This document shows, piece by piece, positions 1 to 7,122 of a stretch of DNA of 13,457 bases; within the stretch, counting starts at the first letter, position 1; each line of letters starts with the position of its first letter. A program made the position numbers and the translations under genes. Source of the stretch: Caldifarciminota bacterium (GTDB lineage Bacteria > Hydrothermota > 32-111 > QNBC01); the NCBI GenBank assembly GCA_015486655.1, contig WFRF01000240.1, positions 1 to 13,457 of the forward strand. The letters run 5' to 3'. The notes beneath the pieces are model-generated. The model made no database searches, was not told where the DNA came from, and was given only the letters and a program-made list of their open reading frames with translations.

Positions 1-1865
1 GAAGTTATGATTTCGGGACTATTTCCCTTGATCCGAAACCGCCGGCACCCACGAATCTAAGTGCGGAAACCGGATGGCCGGGTAAAGTCCCCATGCGTTG
101 GGAACCTGCAATAAACGGAACGCTCTTAAGCTATGTGGACGGTACACCTGATTCTTATTTCGGTTATGGAAGTGCTGGAGGAGGATTTGCCGTTAAATTT
201 ACACCTACATCCTATCCGGCCGTACTCAATCTTGCAAGATTGTTCCCAAGCAATAATGCTCCTTATATGTTCTATGTATGGGATGATGACGGAACAAACG
301 GTGCTCCCTTAACGGTTATTGACTCACATTATGTAAAAACCGTATTCCCCAAAGAGTGGAACTATGTAAATCTCAATATAACAATAGACAGCGGTTCTTT
401 CTATATCGGTTATATTGAAACAAGTGACGGAACAAACTATTTTGGAAGAGATACAACAAACCTCGATAATACTTCATGGATCTTTGCAAACGGTTCATGG
501 ACAAATCTACAATCTTTTAATAGTGGTCAGTATAACTGTGATCTTTACTTTGAAGCTGTTGTGCAAGAGGGCAGTACGAAGGTTACACTTGAACCTTCAA
601 AGATAAATTTGAAAAGAGGTTTAAAGAGTTACAGTCTGCCTGAAACCAAACCATATGCGCCTCAATTCAGGTATGACTTAAGGAACAGAGCCGCATTTAA
701 TTATTTTAATATTTACAGGGATACGGCTGCAATAAATGATATATCAGGCTTAACCCCCATAGACACTACTTCCAACAACTACTACACAGATACAACGGTA
801 ACAAACGGAGTGACATATCACTATGTTGTTACAGGTATGTATGACACAGGAGAAAGTGATCCTACAAATGAAGCCGTTGCCACGCCCAAAGCTCTTGTAA
901 CGAGCGGAGACTATATGATAGTCGACATGTCCGACAGTGCATTGCAGTACAACGGGAATGGTGCAGCTTATTATGTTGAGCAATCGCTTACGGATCTTGG
1001 TTATACGGGAACGACGGTAGATGAAAATTTCTTAATGGCAAATTATAGTGATCTGAGCGGCTTTAGCACGGTATTCCTATTACTTGGTCAGAATTCATCA
1101 TCAACTAACATGGGAGTGCTTGCAAATAATTCTCCCGTTGAATCATTGTTTGTCAACTATCTCAATGCTGGCGGTGGTTTGTATATCGAAGGTAATGACA
1201 TAGGTTGGACATACAATGACGGCAGTGGTTTTGCCAACATCTGGCCCTATTTCCATGCCAATTACCTCGCAGACGGTGTAAGCGATGCCGATACAATCAA
1301 TGGCGTTGCGGGAACCTTCACAGAAGGCATGAGCTTCATCTACAGCGGTCCTCAATACTACATTGATCATTTCTCAGCGGCATCAGATGCATGGGAGATA
1401 CTTGAAAATGCATCACCTGCATATTACACGACCATTGCTTATGGTGATACCACACATCATTACAACACGATATTGTCATCAGTGCCATTTGCCGCATTAA
1501 CGGGAACTAATCCCGGGCAGGACACATTGATGCAATATTACTATAATTTCCTCACAAGCAATACGGCAACCGGTATAGCTATAGTAAAGAGAAACAGAGT
1601 ACTCAAATACAATCTGTCACAGAATATGCCCAACCCTGTCAGGAATAAGACGGTAGTTTCTTACTCCATTAAGAAAGCAGGACATGTTAACCTTTCCGTA
1701 TACAACATGATAGGACAGAAGGTTATGACGGTTGTAGATGAGAACAAAAAAGCAGGTGTATATAAAACGACCATTGACACGAAGAAATTGAGAAGCGGTG
1801 TTTACTTCTACAAGATAAATGCCGGAGATTTCTCAATGTCCAGAAAGTTCATGGTGGTTAAGTAA
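1..1865 (+). CDS. Secreted multidomain protein with T9SS C-terminal sorting domain (5' partial)
   Basis: The frame is open to the left edge (first full codon at 3), so the start and any signal peptide lie outside the window; about 620 residues are visible. Numbering visible residues, there is a fibronectin III-like lead-in (PPAPTNL, about 14-36), then a Gly/Tyr/Trp-rich beta-sandwich-like region (about 38-186), then the later strands of an FnIII domain (NYFNIYRDT to SDPTNEAVATP, about 230-295). A flavodoxin/glutamine-amidotransferase-like region (about 300-520) contains NYLNAGGGLYIEGND but has no Cys at the usual nucleophile elbow, so it is probably not an amidotransferase. The last 80 residues form a type A T9SS sorting domain: NMPNPV, then SLSVYN/GQKV-like strands, then LRSGVYFYKI and a basic end. 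By family knowledge, such proteins cross the outer membrane by T9SS and are anchored or released. The substrate or ligand is unknown. The gene looks more GC-rich than its neighbours. Confidence 0.85.
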   Translation, partial: SYDFGTISLDPKPPAPTNLSAETGWPGKVPMRWEPAINGTLLSYVDGTPDSYFGYGSAGGGFAVKFTPTSYPAVLNLARLFPSNNAPYMFYVWDDDGTNGAPLTVIDSHYVKTVFPKEWNYVNLNITIDSGSFYIGYIETSDGTNYFGRDTTNLDNTSWIFANGSWTNLQSFNSGQYNCDLYFEAVVQEGSTKVTLEPSKINLKRGLKSYSLPETKPYAPQFRYDLRNRAAFNYFNIYRDTAAINDISGLTPIDTTSNNYYTDTTVTNGVTYHYVVTGMYDTGESDPTNEAVATPKALVTSGDYMIVDMSDSALQYNGNGAAYYVEQSLTDLGYTGTTVDENFLMANYSDLSGFSTVFLLLGQNSSSTNMGVLANNSPVESLFVNYLNAGGGLYIEGNDIGWTYNDGSGFANIWPYFHANYLADGVSDADTINGVAGTFTEGMSFIYSGPQYYIDHFSAASDAWEILENASPAYYTTIAYGDTTHHYNTILSSVPFAALTGTNPGQDTLMQYYYNFLTSNTATGIAIVKRNRVLKYNLSQNMPNPVRNKTVVSYSIKKAGHVNLSVYNMIGQKVMTVVDENKKAGVYKTTIDTKKLRSGVYFYKINAGDFSMSRKFMVVK

Positions 1866-1880
1866 TATACTTGACTAAAT

Positions 1881-1910
1881 AAAAAAAGGGAGCCTTTGGC
1901 TCCCTTTTTT
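1881..1910. terminator. Bidirectional intrinsic terminator
   Basis: GGGAGCC (1888-1894) pairs perfectly with GGCTCCC (1898-1904) across a TTT loop. Seven A precede the stem and six T follow it, so the hairpin ends in a U-tract on either strand. It lies 15 bases after the stop of the secreted-protein gene and 15 bases beyond the stop of the convergent radical SAM gene, so it probably terminates both. Confidence 0.9.
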
Positions 1911-1925
1911 ATTAATGATATGAAT

Positions 1926-2867
1926 TTATTTTTCTTTTGAAGTGTAGAAAACACCGCGCTTTTCAGCTTTTGCAGCAATTTTCCCCTCTGATTCCAGGAC
2001 ATCAAGGTATTTATTCAGTTCGTTAATATGTAATCCCAAAATTTCACTTAAATCCGTTAGCGTACACGGTCTTCTTCGTATCGTTTCAAGTATAGCCGAT
2101 TCTGTATCGTTTCTGTATGATTTAATCTCTTTTCTGCTCTTGTATTTGGATATTATCTCTGCATTGGGAATATTCCAGTAACTTATAATCGATTCAAGTG
2201 TCTCTTTGGATGCGGGTTTAACCCAATCTTCCGTTCCCGGTCTGTCAAGCGTATTCAATTGAATCCTGTCAGGTTGTATCTTTAATATTGCACTTTTTAG
2301 GGCATCCAGATTTTCCTTATCGGTATTTATTCCTTCAACGATGAATACCTCCAGCCAAATTTCGCCTTTGTAATCTTGCCTAAAATCAATCAATCCATTA
2401 ATTATTTTATCAAGTTTAAGCTTTCCGTTTGGTCTGTTTATTTTAATAAAAGAACTTTTTAATGCGGCATCAAGTGACGGAAGAACAACATCTGCCTTAA
2501 GAAGTTCCTCTCTGACTTCAGGGAGGTATAGAAGAGAACCGTTTGTCAGAACGGCTGTTTTTATATGAGGATATTTTGATTTTATATGTGATAGTATCAA
2601 CCCTATTTTACTGTGTAATGTCGGCTCTCCCGAGCCCGAGAAAGTTATAAAATCGGGAGCGGGATGATTATTCATATAGTCATCGATTTCTTTCACAACG
2701 ATATCCGTAGGAACGTATTCCTTTCTGAGCAATGTAAGTTCGGTAGTCCTTCCGCACTCGCAATAGATACAATTATATGAACATACTTTATAAGGTATCA
2801 AATCTATACCTAGTGAAACACCCAATCGTCTCGACGGAACAGGCCCAAAAACATACTTATATTTCAT
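1926..2867 (-). CDS. Radical SAM protein (COG0731-like) with C-terminal winged helix
   Basis: This 313-aa protein begins with FGPVPSRRLG (residues 7-16), the hallmark opening of the COG0731-like radical SAM group. It carries the 4Fe-4S motif C29-x3-C33-x2-C36, followed by another Cys at 38. SGSGEPTLH (77-85) holds the SAM-binding GEP motif, and the rest of the TIM-barrel region runs to about 240. Residues about 253-310 look like a winged helix-turn-helix (AILETIRRRPCTLTDLSEIL), seen in some bacterial members. Archaeal relatives such as TYW1 modify tRNA wyosine bases, but the bacterial single-gene members have no agreed reaction, so no substrate is assigned. The gene stands alone, with a terminator at its 3' end and repeat-rich DNA upstream. 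The ATG has no clear Shine-Dalgarno; it is kept because FGPVPSRR starts only six residues later. Confidence 0.88.
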   Translation of the reverse strand: MKYKYVFGPVPSRRLGVSLGIDLIPYKVCSYNCIYCECGRTTELTLLRKEYVPTDIVVKEIDDYMNNHPAPDFITFSGSGEPTLHSKIGLILSHIKSKYPHIKTAVLTNGSLLYLPEVREELLKADVVLPSLDAALKSSFIKINRPNGKLKLDKIINGLIDFRQDYKGEIWLEVFIVEGINTDKENLDALKSAILKIQPDRIQLNTLDRPGTEDWVKPASKETLESIISYWNIPNAEIISKYKSRKEIKSYRNDTESAILETIRRRPCTLTDLSEILGLHINELNKYLDVLESEGKIAAKAEKRGVFYTSKEK

Positions 2868-2961
2868 GATAGCAATATATCACAATTTTTGCAAAATGTA
2901 TAGATAAAAATATAAGTAGGTAGGGATAGACATATTGCGACTACGTCACAAGCTATCAGGT

Positions 2962-3169
2962 AAGAAGTTATAAGTTATAAGTGGGAAATAGGGATAATTA
3001 ATTACATATTTAAATTCTCAGTTCATATTTCTTAATTATTTCTAAAAATAGCTGCTCCACTTTTAGGGGAGCTGTCCGGTTTTACCGGACAGATGGGGCT
3101 TGAATAATGTCACACGGTAACTTCTTACTTCCCACTTTTACTTCTTAGTTCCTACTTCTTACTTATCTT
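2962..3169. repeat. MITE-like intergenic element with inverted arms and central hairpins
   Basis: The left arm (2962-2990) is built from AAGAAGT/TAAGTTATAAGT-like units and contains AAGTGGGAAATA. The right arm (3121-3169) carries the reverse complement of the same units, including TACTTCCCACTTTTA; over about 15 bases the arms match at roughly 13 positions. Between them lie two adjacent hairpins. One is a weak CTCC/GGAG stem (3055-3071, 6 of 7 pairs). The other is a perfect 9-bp stem, CTGTCCGGT (3072-3080) with ACCGGACAG (3084-3092) and a TTT loop. Inverted arms plus central hairpins with no protein-coding content resemble a non-autonomous repeat element. No target-site duplication was identified, and a second copy would be needed to prove mobility. 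Confidence 0.6.
3072..3092. repeat. Perfect 9-bp stem hairpin
   Basis: CTGTCCGGT and ACCGGACAG are exact reverse complements around TTT. The stem is much more GC-rich than the surrounding DNA. It lacks a following T-run, so it is unlikely to be an intrinsic terminator. It sits in the centre of the MITE-like element, preceded by GGGGAG and followed by ATGGGG. Confidence 0.85.
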
Positions 3170-3179
3170 AGAACATCCC

Positions 3180-3190
3180 CTGCTTCGCAG
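3180..3190. repeat. Short CTGC-TTC-GCAG hairpin
   Basis: A 4-bp perfect stem with a 3-base loop lies just outside the right arm of the element. Its flanks read, on the - strand, AGAGGTGTACTGCGAAGCAG then GGGATG. This resembles the context of the 3072-3092 hairpin in opposite orientation, so it may be a degenerate second unit of the same family. Confidence 0.4.
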
Positions 3191-3223
3191 TACACCTCTA
3201 TATAGTGGAATTTATAGATGTAA

Positions 3224-3242
3224 CCTTGAATTAAATTCAAGG
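3224..3242. repeat. Perfect palindrome CCTTGAATT-A-AATTCAAGG
   Basis: Two 9-base arms are exact reverse complements around a single A. The site could be a protein-binding operator for the downstream cyclase operon, or a unit of a dispersed intergenic repeat. The next inverted repeat also has TGAA/TTCA arms and starts only 13 bases later, which favours a repeat family. Confidence 0.7.
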
Positions 3243-3254
3243 CATTAATGAGAA

Positions 3255-3271
3255 TCTGAAACAAGTTCAGA
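3255..3271. repeat. Inverted repeat TCTGAA-N5-TTCAGA
   Basis: Six-base perfect arms surround ACAAG, with GAATC before and ATGAC after. Sequences of the type CTGAAACAAGTTCAG followed by ATGAC recur, as far as I recall, as dispersed intergenic repeats in diverse bacteria; I cannot verify copies here. It probably has no gene-specific role. Confidence 0.55.
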
Positions 3272-3445
3272 ATGACAATTATAGAACACTCCGTCGCTAC
3301 GCAAAACCCTTATTTCCGAGGAGAGTCAATATAGGCGAAATAACAAAACATGAGTGAATGGATAGAGCATTCATATTTCTACATTGGTATAAAAAGCGGG
3401 CAAATTTCAACTACAAAAAACATTTCATTTATGGTATATTAGGAT

Positions 3446-6400
3446 ATGAGTGATATATCGTTTTTATCTGAAATAAGAAAAATAAAACCGAAGTACCTTA
3501 AAGAAAAAGAATCTTCTTATAAATTAAAATTCGGAGAGAGACGAAAGATTGCCATTCTATTTCTTGATTTACATGGTTTTACGACCCTATCCGAATTTCT
3601 GGATCCGGAAGAAATAAAAGGAGTAATAGACGAAATCTTCACAATATTTTCGGATTTAATAGAAAAATACCATGGTTATATAGATAAATACGAGGGGGAC
3701 TTGATAATGGCGCTTTTTGGGGCAAAAAAATCAACGGAATCAAATGTTGAAAGAGCCATAAGAGCCGCAATAGACATAGTATCGTACTTGAAAAAAATTA
3801 ACGGGGCAATAAAGGATGATAAACACAAGATCAACTTGAGGATAGGCATACATTACGGACTTGTAGTTACGGGTAAAGTGGCAAAGGGGAGGGATAAAGA
3901 TTATACGGTAATGGGGGATGCTGTAAATGTGGCTGAAAGACTTCAAAGTAATGCTCCGCTTAATTCAATACTTGTTAGTAAAGAAGCAATAAACATGAGC
4001 AGTGAATTATTCAAATACAGGTATTTTGATGAATTAAAACTGAAAGGCAGAGAAAAAACAATTAAATCGTACATTATTGAAGGATTAAAAGAAAAACATG
4101 TTGAGAGATGGGAAAATCGGAATATAAGGGCAAAGACATATATCGGAAGAGACAAGGAATTGGAGAAAATAGAGAATTATTATAAAAACAGAAATAAAGG
4201 AATGATTATTATACTCGGAGAGGGAGGAATAGGTAAATCGAGATTGGCAAATGAGGTATATATACGCAACAAGGATCATTTTAATATATTGAAAGGACAT
4301 ACATTATCTTATGTGCTAAGCCCATTTTATCCCGTAATTGATATATCGAATCAAATATTTGCCCGGAAAAATTCAATCAAAAAATTAAACACTATTGCCG
4401 CAAAAGAGGGAATTGATTTCCAAAAAGATATAGTGGATATTATTAATGATATGATGCTGTATAAAGACACTCTGTCCGATGATATTTCAATGAATTTCAT
4501 CCGTATGGTAAAAAATGCATTCTTAAAATTAATTATTTTATACCTTAAAGCATATGCGGGGCTCAAACTGATTTTTCAAATAGAGGATTTTCATTGGATT
4601 GATGAAGCATCACTCATGGTTTTTAAATATTTAACAGAGGAAATTCCCGGAGACAGTAATATAATTTTTCTAATCACAACCAGGGATGATCAGCATGTTA
4701 GGGATTGGATGCTAAAAAATAGCCTCGTCATACATTTACAACCGCTTGACTTCAACAGCAGAAAACAACTGTTCATGGATACGTTGCCCGATAGAGCAAT
4801 ATCCGACGAATATGTAGATAATATAGTAAAAATGTCCGGCGGGAATCCTTTATATATTGAAGAAATGGCAAGAGTAATATCAGGGGATAATTTAAGTAAG
4901 GAAAATATGTCAAACTTAATACTCCCCGATACGGTTGAGGGTATTATATTAGCCAGATTTGACAATTTATCAGATGGAGAAAAAACAATTCTTCAAATAG
5001 CTTCATGTTTTGGAATGAAGTTCGACTCTGAAAAACTTAAGAACATAGTAAAGGGGCTTAATGCGGGAACTAATGATACGGATAAATTACTTGAATATCT
5101 GGTCAATTCTAATTTTTTAAAAAGAAAAAGCGCAAAATCATATACATTTACTCATTTTCTGGAAAAGGAAGCAATATACAGTACCATTTTGAATTACAAC
5201 AAAAAAATTATACATGATTTAATAGCCAAATATTTTGAAGAATCGAAGGAAAAGGACAGATACATAGCAGAGATTATATACCATTATGTAAAAGCCGGCA
5301 ACATAAAGAAAATTATCGAATATTTTAAAACAGCAGCAAATTATTTTTTCTATAGAATGGAGATGAATGAACTGAAGAAACTTATTGAAAGGGGAGAAGA
5401 ACTATTAGAAAAAGAAAGTGACAAAAACTTTGAGTTTGATATAATTAATGCCAAAATAAGCTATTATTTCAAAACATCAAATTATACAAAAGTATTGGAA
5501 ATTTTAGAAGACAGTTTGATGAAATTTAAAAAGGAACAGGAGAAATACGAGAAATTATTATTTAAAAAGGCTATGACTTTAGACCGTATCGGAAAAGTAA
5601 ATGAAGCAATAGGGGTGTTAGAGAGCCTGATTAAAAACAAAAAGACAAAAATAAGCAAATTTAAATTATATAAAGATCTATCAACATACTATTTTCACAA
5701 AGATATTTATGATAAAGCCTACAAATATTTGAAAAAAGCCAGTAAACTTGTTACAGATGAACATGAAAGAATGTTATATTATGACAGTTTGTCAATGCTC
5801 TATTATTCATTGGGCGAATTAAACAAATCTGCATATTACCTCACAAAGGAGATGAAACTAAATGAGCATTCCAAAGATAAGTATACTTTGATTATTTTGG
5901 AATCTCGAATAGCTCTGATAAATCTTGAATCCGGGCGGTATTTTAAAGCTCTTGAGCATGCAAAAAAAGCTTACAATTTAATAAAAAAATACGGCAGCAA
6001 AAAGGATATCAGCATGAACCTTAATACAATGGGCATAATTTATTCTATAGTTGGAGAATTTGAAAAATCTTTGAAATGTTTTCAAGAAGGGATTGAAGTT
6101 GATAAGAAGATTAGTTATTTAAGAGGATTAACTATAATAAACGGAAATTTGGGAAACAGTTATATGTGGCAGGAAAATTGGGAAAAGGCAAAAACATTCA
6201 TTAATGAAGCAATAAAATTGTCGAATTACATGAAGTGGAGTGTATATGCAGAGGATTTAAAATCGGATCTCTTTCTGTGCGAAGTGATGTTGGGAAATGC
6301 GGAGGAAGCAAAGGGATTGGATAAGACCATTAATGTAAGAGATTATAAAACACTTGTGTATAAATTATTATTAAAAAAGTTAATCTTAAAAAGAGATGTT

Positions 6401-6661
6401 AAACGGGAATTTAAAAAATATTTAAATGAATTTCAAAAAGTCGATTGGACATTGAGTAATAATGAAAGTCTCATAGCCCTGTTTTACTATTTATTGGATA
6501 AGGGTATAAAAAAAGATGATGAAATAAAATCTTTTCTGGTAAATAACGCTGAGAAGTTGGTTAAAAACAGAAAGAAAGAGTTTGAAAAGTTCCCGAAATA
6601 CAAGAACGGATTTTTTATGAAAAACACAAATAAAATTCTTAAATTTTTTAAGGAGGAATAA
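3446..6661 (+). CDS. Class III adenylyl cyclase - AAA/STAND-type ATPase - TPR fusion
   Basis: This 1071-aa protein is predicted to make cyclic AMP from ATP. The cyclase domain spans about residues 34-212. Metal-binding Asp41 (LDLHGFT) and Asp85 (KYEGDL) are present, as are adenine-selecting Lys81 and Thr154 (DYTVMGD) and transition-state residues Asn161 and Arg165 (NVAERL). By family knowledge this Lys/Thr pair indicates a class IIIb adenylyl rather than guanylyl cyclase, and all key residues are in place. A P-loop ATPase follows, with Walker A G258-EGGIGK-S265 and a Walker B-like hydrophobic strand ending E380-D381 (FQIEDFHWIDEAS). The C-terminal half (about 620-1000) is helical with TPR-like repeats such as YDKAYKYLKKASKL. 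No transmembrane segment or signal peptide is seen, so it is probably cytoplasmic. Related cyclase-ATPase-TPR fusions occur in many bacteria, usually with unknown stimulus. The start is taken at the first ATG; AGGA lies only one base upstream, so the initiation signal is poor. Confidence 0.93.
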   Translation: MSDISFLSEIRKIKPKYLKEKESSYKLKFGERRKIAILFLDLHGFTTLSEFLDPEEIKGVIDEIFTIFSDLIEKYHGYIDKYEGDLIMALFGAKKSTESNVERAIRAAIDIVSYLKKINGAIKDDKHKINLRIGIHYGLVVTGKVAKGRDKDYTVMGDAVNVAERLQSNAPLNSILVSKEAINMSSELFKYRYFDELKLKGREKTIKSYIIEGLKEKHVERWENRNIRAKTYIGRDKELEKIENYYKNRNKGMIIILGEGGIGKSRLANEVYIRNKDHFNILKGHTLSYVLSPFYPVIDISNQIFARKNSIKKLNTIAAKEGIDFQKDIVDIINDMMLYKDTLSDDISMNFIRMVKNAFLKLIILYLKAYAGLKLIFQIEDFHWIDEASLMVFKYLTEEIPGDSNIIFLITTRDDQHVRDWMLKNSLVIHLQPLDFNSRKQLFMDTLPDRAISDEYVDNIVKMSGGNPLYIEEMARVISGDNLSKENMSNLILPDTVEGIILARFDNLSDGEKTILQIASCFGMKFDSEKLKNIVKGLNAGTNDTDKLLEYLVNSNFLKRKSAKSYTFTHFLEKEAIYSTILNYNKKIIHDLIAKYFEESKEKDRYIAEIIYHYVKAGNIKKIIEYFKTAANYFFYRMEMNELKKLIERGEELLEKESDKNFEFDIINAKISYYFKTSNYTKVLEILEDSLMKFKKEQEKYEKLLFKKAMTLDRIGKVNEAIGVLESLIKNKKTKISKFKLYKDLSTYYFHKDIYDKAYKYLKKASKLVTDEHERMLYYDSLSMLYYSLGELNKSAYYLTKEMKLNEHSKDKYTLIILESRIALINLESGRYFKALEHAKKAYNLIKKYGSKKDISMNLNTMGIIYSIVGEFEKSLKCFQEGIEVDKKISYLRGLTIINGNLGNSYMWQENWEKAKTFINEAIKLSNYMKWSVYAEDLKSDLFLCEVMLGNAEEAKGLDKTINVRDYKTLVYKLLLKKLILKRDVKREFKKYLNEFQKVDWTLSNNESLIALFYYLLDKGIKKDDEIKSFLVNNAEKLVKNRKKEFEKFPKYKNGFFMKNTNKILKFFKEE
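6651..6656 (+). promoter_or_regulatory. Ribosome binding site for the cyclic-nucleotide-binding gene
   Basis: A full AGGAGG lies inside the last codons of the cyclase gene, four bases before the ATG at 6661. It is far stronger than the cyclase gene's own site, suggesting the small receptor may be made in excess of the cyclase. Confidence 0.85.
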
Positions 6662-7122
6662 TGAGCATTAATAAAGATGATTATTTGAATGACATTAAGA
6701 GTGTCCCCATATTCAAAAATCTTGATGACAATGATATTGCATCTGTATTGAAACTCGCTTTTGTAAAAGAATATGGTCCGGGATTCCACCTTTTTAAAGA
6801 GGGAATGGTAGGCGGTATAATGTATGTAATATTGAGGGGAGAGGCAGAAATATATATAAATGACCAGCAAAATGGTAAGCGTATTTTGGCAACAATAGGG
6901 CATAATAGCTATATCGGAGAGATGTCCATTATCGAGGAAACAACAAGATCCGCTTCATGCAGGGTTACAAAACCGTCAGTGATGCTCGTCATGACAAAAA
7001 AGTGTTTTGATCAAATTCAGGAAAATTATCCAATTGTGGGGATAAAAATATTAAAGGGGATTTTAACGACAGTTTCGGAGAGATTGAGAAAGTGCAACGA
7101 AAAATTGAATGAAAATAAATGA
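6661..7122 (+). CDS. Stand-alone cyclic-nucleotide-binding domain protein
   Basis: This 153-aa protein is one CRP/PKA-type cyclic-nucleotide-binding fold (about residues 16-120), followed by an amphipathic C-helix (ILTTVSERLRKCNEKL) and nothing more. The phosphate-binding cassette is recognisable: G86-E87-M-S with R96-S97-A98 (TRSAS), matching the family consensus GE(L/M)...R(S/T)A. This supports binding of cAMP or a close analogue. It has no DNA-binding helix-turn-helix, kinase or channel part, so it is not a CRP-type regulator and presumably acts by touching a partner. The TAATG overlap with the upstream cyclase and the ATGA overlap with the downstream NFACT gene make both neighbours obvious partner candidates. 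The ATG is preceded by AGGAGG. Confidence 0.9.
   Translation: MSINKDDYLNDIKSVPIFKNLDDNDIASVLKLAFVKEYGPGFHLFKEGMVGGIMYVILRGEAEIYINDQQNGKRILATIGHNSYIGEMSIIEETTRSASCRVTKPSVMLVMTKKCFDQIQENYPIVGIKILKGILTTVSERLRKCNEKLNENK

Larger units (their letters stand above)
2868..3445. other. Repeat-rich intergenic region (578 bases, no gene)
   Basis: I see no credible coding frame, tRNA or CRISPR array here. The stretch separates the divergent radical SAM and adenylyl cyclase genes, so it must hold both promoters, but no convincing -35/-10 pair stands out. A TATATT lies directly before the cyclase ATG (3435-3440), too close to be a normal -10 unless the mRNA is nearly leaderless. The middle is occupied by inverted repeats described separately. 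A further weak inverted repeat, TGAATG (3355-3360) with CATTCA (3368-3373), lies about 75-90 bases before the cyclase and could be an operator or chance. Confidence 0.75.

Noticed and set aside
288..438. Repeated GACGGAACAAAC in the secreted-protein gene
   Set aside because: The two copies encode ordinary Asp-Gly-Thr-Asn turns; the flanks are unrelated, so this is not a duplication.
750..983. Cys-rich 77-aa open frame on the - strand
   Set aside because: The Cys residues are reverse complements of Thr/Ala-rich codons in the FnIII domain; there is no ribosome binding site.
3072..3092. Intrinsic terminator
   Set aside because: The stem is strong but no T-run follows on either strand and no gene ends beside it.
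2962..3169. CRISPR-like array from the recurring TACTTCTTA-type units
   Set aside because: Units are short, uneven and nearly adjacent, without constant repeat length or spacers, and no cas genes are present.
6487..6903. 138-aa open frame on the - strand across the cyclase/receptor junction
   Set aside because: It is antisense to two well-supported genes, is rich in Phe/Ile/Tyr as expected from complementing Lys/Asn codons, and has no recognisable domain.
6661..7122. CRP/FNR-type transcription regulator
   Set aside because: The protein ends after the C-helix with no helix-turn-helix and no room for one before the NFACT gene.
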